Shown in pieces: positions 60,801 through 64,000 of a DNA stretch of 64,000 nt (its first letter is position 1; the number at the start of each line of letters is the position of its first letter). The stretch is from contig NZ_CP060720.1 of the NCBI RefSeq assembly GCF_014397115.1, positions 264,001 to 328,000 of the forward strand, written 5' to 3'. The position numbers and the translations under genes were made by a program. The DNA is from Vagococcus carniphilus (GTDB lineage Bacteria; Bacillota; Bacilli; Lactobacillales; Vagococcaceae). The notes beneath the pieces are model-generated. The model did no database searches, was not told the DNA's origin, and was given only the letters and a program-made list of their open reading frames with translations.

Positions 60801-61603
60801 TAGAAGTAACAAATGAAAAAGAAGAAGTGAAACAAAAATTAGGTTCAGTAGAACTTAAAAAAGTAGATGCTTCGAATTCAGGTAAAGTATTACAAGGCGC
60901 CGAATTTTCACTCTATCAATTAAATGGGAAGTTGGTAGAAAAAGAGCTGACAACTAATAAGTTAGGGATTTTAGCCAAATCAGATTTACCAGAAGGCAAG
61001 TACTATTTCGTTGAAACAGAAGCTCCAGCGGGTTATAAGTTGTCAGATAAAAAACATCATTTTGAAATCAAAGCAGATAAGATTAGTGAAGTGAAACGTT
61101 TAGAAGTAACAAATGAAAAAGAAGAAGTGAAACAAAAATTAGGTTCAGTCGAACTTAAAAAGGTGGATTCTTCCAATTCAAGCAAAGTGTTACAAGGCGC
61201 CGAATTTTCACTTTATCATTCAAATGGTAAACTGATAAAAGAAAACTTACCAACCGATAAAAACGGACTTTTAACAGTTCCTGACTTAGAAGAAGGCAAG
61301 TATTACTTTATTGAAACCAAAGCCCCAACAGGTTATATCTTGTCTCAAGAAAAACATTTCTTTACGATAAAAGTTGGAGAAAAAGCTTCTATAGAGAAAA
61401 TAACCGTAACTAATGAAGCGAAACCAGTTACTCCAAAAGAACCAGATAAACCAAATAAGCCAACTTCTGGTGGAACTACAACAACTAAAAAAATGTTACC
61501 TAAAACAGGAGAAGTAATAAATGATCTCTTTGTTTATGGTTGGACGATTCTTTTAATAAGTTCTTTCATGTTATTTTGGAAAAAGAATCAAAAGCTAAAT
61601 TAG
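54878..61603 (+). CDS. Giant LPxTG adhesin: choice-of-anchor-A head and 19 Cna-B/SpaA repeats
   Basis: 2241 residues. Signal peptide (KLFRKNVFSLVGIMVMLLIT, cleavage about residue 30). Residues about 50-340 resemble choice-of-anchor A/adhesive domains (GAANYFHVFANKANLRNHTN, SYTVSSQIIFRYTD, WVGSILAPSAVLNG). Then 19 SpaA/Cna-B modules of about 94 residues, each with KxD near its start, GAEFSLY, YYFxETKAPxGY and a closing VTN: the Lys, Glu and Asn of a spontaneous isopeptide bond. Modules 3 and 4 have EMKAP and 18 has ETEAP, but the glutamate stays. A linker (KPVTPKEPDKPNKPTSGG) and LPKTGE (2207-2212), hydrophobic helix and basic tail follow for sortase. It would form a stiff, protease-resistant rod on the wall. 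Good AGAGGG site; terminator follows. Confidence 0.92.
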   Translation: MKLFRKNVFSLVGIMVMLLITTTGYSFYENSNQVKDAGTFYKDVPEAKDSLLGAANYFHVFANKANLRNHTNGNVATKELSGDSNFGTQGISGTEYHYIQQVHSINGASGIRDHTKMVFGTGVSIDLSEYHRPKVNGKPMDRVSGDNVFQDKPGNVYIDFETEFKKLNQASEGIITHDSEKTYYNSDFKNINERVIDVSQYKGNNVYIKVAPEVLEANTPLRIAGLEKNSGSGQFKNVYITVDTGNTQSYTVSSQIIFRYTDGTERGNKETTDFSDSTVLWTFERSGKPYTGNINLRSTWVGSILAPSAVLNGEQNIDGNIIVDEFKGAGETHSWHWQQNKGGVILEKSEEGNEANFLKGAEFSLYTSENILVKDKLVTNDQGQIKVDNLPLGKYYFIETKAPVGYELSTKHYDFEVTANSTSKVTTVKVTNKKELGQVELQKTDVEDGKFLEGAEFSLFTLSGDLVKEKLVTDAQGQLKVENLPVGKYYFVETKAPAGYELSKKHYDFEIKAGETSKIAEVKATNKEELGKVELQKTDIADGKFLEGAEFSLFTLSGDLVKEKLVTDAKGQLKVENLPLGKYYFVEMKAPAGYELSKKHYEFEIKAGETSKIAEVKATNKKELGKVELQKTDIADGKFLEGAEFSLFTLSGDLVKEKLVTDAKGQLKVENLPLGKYYFVEMKAPAGYELSKKHYEFEIKAGETSKIAEVKATNKKELGQVELQKTDVEDGKFLEGAEFSIFTSEGKLVRDKLVTDAQGQLKVENLPVGKYYFVETKAPAGYELFKKHYDFEIKAGETSKIAEVKATNKKELGQVELQKTDVEDGKFLEGAEFSIFTSEGKLVRDKLVTDAQGQLKVENLPVGKYYFVETKAPAGYELFKKHYDFEIKAGETSKIAEVKATNKKELGKVELQKTDVEDGKFLEGAEFSIFTSTGELVKDKLVTNAKGQLKVENLPLGKYYFVETKAPAGYELSKKHYDFEIKAGETSKIAEVKATNKKENPKLGGVELRKIDANDKTSFLSGAEFSLYDGKTNKLIKEKIVTGKDGKVVVNNLIPGSYYFIETKAPVGYELNEEKIHFTIEAEKVNELEKVTVENVPEKKPEYGAVTLRKVDSNDQTERLKGAQFSLFDSKTGKLIKANIETAQNGELTVDKLIPGNYYFVETKAPTGYEISTKKYTFEIKAGSLSQLNRVTVTNEKEEEFGSVELKKMDQTDKSIVLAGAEFSLFNSTGDLLQENLTTDEAGKLKVDNLAVGSYYFKETKAPAGYKQSTELYHFEIKANDTSQVTYVEVTNEKEEPKLGSVELEKADEDNTNKVLSDAEFALYNSTGELVMGNLSTDETGKLRVDDLAEGKYYFVETKAPIGYEISTEQHHFEVIADNKNDVVQIKVTNKKEETKLGSVELKKVDASDPNQVLPGAEFSLYQSDGSFVKSDLVTNESGVLRVDGLAEGSYYFIETKAPNGYSNTSKKQTFEIKVNETTQVAFIQVTNQKIDYKGSVVLVKTDQANNQTLSGAEFSLYKSTGELVHANLITDSSGQLKVENLAEGSYYFVETKAPLGYILSTKQYGFEIKANETSEIAKVAATNQKEEVKLGSVELQKFDALNKSKVLAGAEFSLYQSDGTVLQTGLITDESGLLRIDGLAEGSYYFVETKAPAGYSLPGDNQYDFEIKADTINKVQRLEVLNEKDKREPVKGSVILRKIDASDSNKVLQGAEFSLYHSTGELIDEGLTTDEAGILTKKNLAVGDYYFKETKAPKGYKLSNKQYDFKIEADKISEVKQVEVTNEKEEVKLGSVELKKVDSSNSSKVLQGAEFSLYHSTGELIDEGLTTDEAGILTKKNLTVGDYYFKETKAPKGYKLSNKQYNFKIEANKISEVKQVEVTNEKEEVKLGSVELKKVDASNSGKVLQGAEFSLYHSTGELIDEGLTTDEAGILTKKNLAVGDYYFKETKAPKGYKLSNKQYDFKIEADKISEVKRLEVTNEKEEVKQKLGSVELKKVDASNSGKVLQGAEFSLYQLNGKLVEKELTTNKLGILAKSDLPEGKYYFVETEAPAGYKLSDKKHHFEIKADKISEVKRLEVTNEKEEVKQKLGSVELKKVDSSNSSKVLQGAEFSLYHSNGKLIKENLPTDKNGLLTVPDLEEGKYYFIETKAPTGYILSQEKHFFTIKVGEKASIEKITVTNEAKPVTPKEPDKPNKPTSGGTTTTKKMLPKTGEVINDLFVYGWTILLISSFMLFWKKNQKLN
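55910..61420 (+). repeat. Array of 19 Cna-B coding repeats, partly near-identical
   Basis: Repeats 2-7 start at 56192, 56474, 56756, 57038, 57320 and 57602, exactly 282 bases (94 codons) apart. Units 3 and 4 are almost identical in DNA, as are 5 and 6; units 15, 16 and 17 (60000-60840) form a second homogeneous block. Units 8-14 are diverged. The pattern indicates two separate recent expansions by unequal recombination. Confidence 0.9.
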
Positions 61604-61615
61604 GATCATTAATCA

Positions 61616-61652
61616 AAAACAGAGACTGACGTGATGTCAATCTCTGTTTTTT
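61616..61652. terminator. Bidirectional terminator
   Basis: AAAACAGAGACTGAC (61616-61630) pairs with GTCAATCTCTGTTTT (61636-61650) between convergent genes. Confidence 0.9.
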
Positions 61653-62520
61653 ATGATTCAGATAAAAAAGGTGTTGCTTGAGCTTTGATTGTTTCTTTAG
61701 TAAAAGGATGAGTCAGTGTTAATTCTCGTGCATGTAGATATAAACGTTGGTCTGATGATGCCTTTGGATGGTACAGTGGATCGCCAATAATTGGTTTTCC
61801 GATTGAAGCCAAATGAACTCTAATTTGATGTGTTCGGCCAGTTTCTAACCAACAAGTTACCCAAGTGTTATTTTTTACTTTTTTAAATGTCGAAACATGA
61901 GTGATGGCTGTTTTACCTCTTTTTTCATCAACTAGTCGTTTCCTTCTATCATGGCGGTCACGGCCAATTTTTTTATTGATAATAAGTTCTTTTTGAGGCA
62001 AGCTTCCTTCAATTAAAGCTTCGTAGACACGATGAATTTCTTTTTTTTCTAGCATTCGTCCTAGAATCGGAAGGATAATAGGATTTTTGGCAAAAAGAAT
62101 GGCCCCACTTGTTTCTTTATCTAGTCGATGAACCACATAAGGAATTTGCCCCTTAGGTTGAAGATAAGCAGCTAAATCATTAAGTAAGGTATCTTTTTCA
62201 TCTGGTTGATTGGGGTGAGTTTTTTTCCCGTAAGGTTTATTAACAATGATTAAATGCTCGTCTTCCCATAAAGGAACGATAGCTTTGGCGTTACCAAGAT
62301 TAATAGTTGGAACGTCATAATCATCAGCTTCAAAAGTAAGTGTAATCAAATCTCCAGGTTGAACCGGTTGATGAAACATACCTGGTTCTCCATTTATTTG
62401 AACATTTTTTCTCACTCGTAAAAAATGTCTAACTTTTCTAGGAATAAGCCATTCATTTTCTAACAATTCTTTAAGATTCTGAGCATTTAGCTCTTCTGGT
62501 AGCACAAATTTAAATTCCAT
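61651..62520 (-). CDS. RluA/RluD-family pseudouridine synthase
   Basis: 289 residues. N-terminal S4-like segment (LIPRKVRHFLRVRKNVQING) and the catalytic domain with VVHRLDKETSGAILFAKNP, whose Asp in HRLDKETSG is the nucleophile, followed by WLETGRTHQIRVHLASIGKP and LYLHARELTLTHPF. It isomerises uridine in rRNA or tRNA; the exact target among the RluA/C/D group (YjbO/YhcT-like) cannot be fixed. AGGAGTG precedes the ATG at 62520. Confidence 0.92.
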   Translation of the reverse strand: MEFKFVLPEELNAQNLKELLENEWLIPRKVRHFLRVRKNVQINGEPGMFHQPVQPGDLITLTFEADDYDVPTINLGNAKAIVPLWEDEHLIIVNKPYGKKTHPNQPDEKDTLLNDLAAYLQPKGQIPYVVHRLDKETSGAILFAKNPIILPILGRMLEKKEIHRVYEALIEGSLPQKELIINKKIGRDRHDRRKRLVDEKRGKTAITHVSTFKKVKNNTWVTCWLETGRTHQIRVHLASIGKPIIGDPLYHPKASSDQRLYLHARELTLTHPFTKETIKAQATPFLSES

Positions 62521-62608
62521 GATACACTCCTGTGTGACTTATTGGTAAAAATTTATAATTTTTTTAAAATTGTAACATACTTTATTAACAACTTCATGTT
62601 AAGCTAAT

Positions 62609-62630
62609 TGGGCTTATATAAGATAAGCCC
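62609..62630. repeat. Short inverted repeat upstream of the PBP gene
   Basis: GGGCTTA and TAAGCCC, inverted copies 7 bases apart, about 75 bases before the PBP start. A weak hairpin or operator; no T run follows. Confidence 0.35.
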
Positions 62631-62704
62631 TTAGTCGCATCCTTTTGAAATAAGGCTATGTTAAAATGAATATAATAAAAAGACAAGATTAAGAGGAGTT
62701 ATAC

Positions 62705-64000
62705 ATGGAACAGATAAAAAAAATTTGGGAGATTATTAAAACTTACGCGTCGAAGTTTTGGACGTGGTTTGGTCCATACTGGAGCCGCTTTAGAGCGTGG
62801 CGAAAACGAGTATGGAAAAAATACCATATTAATAAAATAATTATCCTTGTGATGATGAGTGTTGTTTTAGTTACTAGTATCTATTTATTTTATTTAGCTA
62901 AAAACACCAATGTTTCGAGCTTACAGTCAGGTTTGCAACAAGTAACAACGATCTACGATAAAGATGGTGATGAAGCAGGAACATTAGCTCAGTACGGTTC
63001 TAAAGGAAGCTTTGTAAAAATTGATGAAATTTCTCCATTTGTTAAAGATGCTGTTATTTCAACAGAGGACAGAGGCTTTTATGAACATAAAGGTTATAGT
63101 ATTAAAGGGATTGCTAGAGCAGCTGTGAGAAAAGTTGTTAGAAGAAATAACAGTGGTGGTGGTGGTAGTACAATCACCCAACAGTTAGCAAAAAATGCTT
63201 TTTTAAGTCAAGAACAAACAATGACCAGAAAAGCTAAAGAGCTCTTTTTAGCTATTGAAATCGAAAAAGAATACACAAAAGATGAAATTTTAGAAATGTA
63301 TTTGAATAAATCTTATTTTGGTAATGGGGTTTGGGGAATACAAGATGCGTCTAAAAAATATTTTGGTAAAGACGCAAAAGATGTCACAATTGATGAAGCA
63401 GCCGTGCTTGCTGGTATGCTTAAGGGACCAAGTATTTATAATCCAATAGATAGTATGGAAAATGCAATTGCTAGAAGGGATACGGTTCTTTCCGTTATGG
63501 TGGATAATGGCAAATTAGATAAGGCTGAAGCAGATAATTTAATGAAACAACCTCTGCATATTTCAGATTCTTATGTTCCACAACATGATACGTATAAATA
63601 TCCTTACTACTTTGACTCTGTTATTGCAGAAGCGATTGATAAAACAAAGTTAAAAGATGAAGAAATTTCAAATGGTGGATATAAAATTTTTACAACATTA
63701 GATCAACAATATCAAATTGGGATGGATGAAACATTTGCGAATGATAGTTTATTCCCATCAGCTGCTTCAGATGGCGCTATTGTTGAAGGAGCTACAATTG
63801 CCCTTAACCCTAAAACAGGAGGAATTATGGGAGTTATTGGAGGACGTGGTGAGTATACCTATCGTGGCTTTAACAGAGCAACTGATTCAATGTTATCACC
63901 AGGCTCTACTTTAAAACCAATTTCTGTTTACACACCAGCTCTTGAAGCAGGCTATAAACCAGATGATGTTTTAAAAGATGAAGCACTTAGTTATTATGAT
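62705..64000 (+). CDS. Class A penicillin-binding protein, PBP2A-like (partial, runs off the right edge)
   Basis: The first 432 codons are visible. A basic cytoplasmic tail rich in Trp and Arg (FWTWFGPYWSRFRAWRKRVW) and one membrane helix (IIILVMMSVVLVTSIYLFYL) are followed by a GT51 transglycosylase domain (about 80-260) with STEDRGFYEHKG (catalytic Glu), GGSTITQQLAKNAFL and EMYLNKSYFGNGVWGI. The transpeptidase domain starts at about 320 and reaches its SxxK motif in SPGSTLKP (about 400); the SxN and KTG motifs lie beyond the window. It polymerises and cross-links peptidoglycan outside the membrane. AGAGGAG site upstream. Closest in type to enterococcal and lactococcal PBP2A. Confidence 0.93.
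   Translation, partial: MEQIKKIWEIIKTYASKFWTWFGPYWSRFRAWRKRVWKKYHINKIIILVMMSVVLVTSIYLFYLAKNTNVSSLQSGLQQVTTIYDKDGDEAGTLAQYGSKGSFVKIDEISPFVKDAVISTEDRGFYEHKGYSIKGIARAAVRKVVRRNNSGGGGSTITQQLAKNAFLSQEQTMTRKAKELFLAIEIEKEYTKDEILEMYLNKSYFGNGVWGIQDASKKYFGKDAKDVTIDEAAVLAGMLKGPSIYNPIDSMENAIARRDTVLSVMVDNGKLDKAEADNLMKQPLHISDSYVPQHDTYKYPYYFDSVIAEAIDKTKLKDEEISNGGYKIFTTLDQQYQIGMDETFANDSLFPSAASDGAIVEGATIALNPKTGGIMGVIGGRGEYTYRGFNRATDSMLSPGSTLKPISVYTPALEAGYKPDDVLKDEALSYYD

Noticed and set aside
55910-61420. Regularly spaced repeats considered as a CRISPR-like array
   Set aside because: The repeats are 282-base coding units of Cna-B domains in one open frame, with no short palindromic repeat/spacer pattern and no cas genes.

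Overview
The window is low-GC, AT-rich DNA from a Gram-positive bacterium of the order Lactobacillales. Gene content and style (LPxTG surface proteins, lipoproteins with canonical lipoboxes, strong AGGAGG-type ribosome binding sites, a PBP2A-like class A penicillin-binding protein, IS256 and IS150-type insertion sequences, many protein types typical of enterococci and vagococci) point to Enterococcaceae, most likely a Vagococcus-like genus. That placement is inference; no rRNA or tRNA gene lies in the window.

Region 1 (1-9200) looks accessory: the tail of a two-gene heteromeric ABC exporter operon under a divergent MerR regulator, an MgtC-type membrane protein, a broken IS256-family element, decayed gene fragments, a broken IS150-group (IS3) element, more fragments, and a winged-helix regulator. 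Region 2 (9214-12650) is a two-gene cassette, a Nudix hydrolase followed by a PLD-nuclease/SF2 helicase/DUF3427 protein, bracketed by two nearly identical terminators. Region 3 (12720-17841) holds a DUF523 protein, a Crp/Fnr regulator with a small divergent ORF, and a quinone/electrophile-stress operon (MarR/MhqR-like regulator, two ring-cleaving dioxygenases, a flavin reductase and an MhqD-like esterase) with a perfect 20-bp palindromic operator.

Region 4 (17894-31900) carries a nucleoside hydrolase with its own divergent Crp/Fnr regulator and shared palindrome, a membrane glycerophosphodiesterase, a ClC antiporter, a tRNA-dihydrouridine synthase, a secreted CAP-domain protein with three repeats, three flavin enzymes, a compact structured RNA with its own consensus promoter and terminator, an ankyrin lipoprotein and a frameshifted YoaK-family gene. 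Region 5 (32078-54505) contains an LPxTG protein with an EF-hand and PDPEVK repeats, an AraC/GH39-like fusion regulator, adenosine deaminase behind a palindromic operator, a frameshifted nagA with a DeoR-type regulator, an ABC importer of the NMT1/SsuA type, a lipoprotein that appears to start at AUA, a nitroreductase, small membrane proteins, D-Ala-D-Ala ligase, ArgR, a phosphohexomutase and a YgbA-type cysteine protein.

Region 6 (54878-61603) is one giant LPxTG adhesin of 2241 residues: a choice-of-anchor-A-like head and 19 Cna-B/SpaA repeats, several almost identical at DNA level. The window ends with an RluA-family pseudouridine synthase and the first 432 codons of a class A penicillin-binding protein. 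Recurrent themes are redox and electrophile defence (mhq operon, LLM oxidoreductase, nitronate monooxygenase, FMN reductase, nitroreductase), cell-surface adhesion, and single-base length changes in homopolymers that break otherwise intact genes (IS3 orfB, yoaK-like, nagA).
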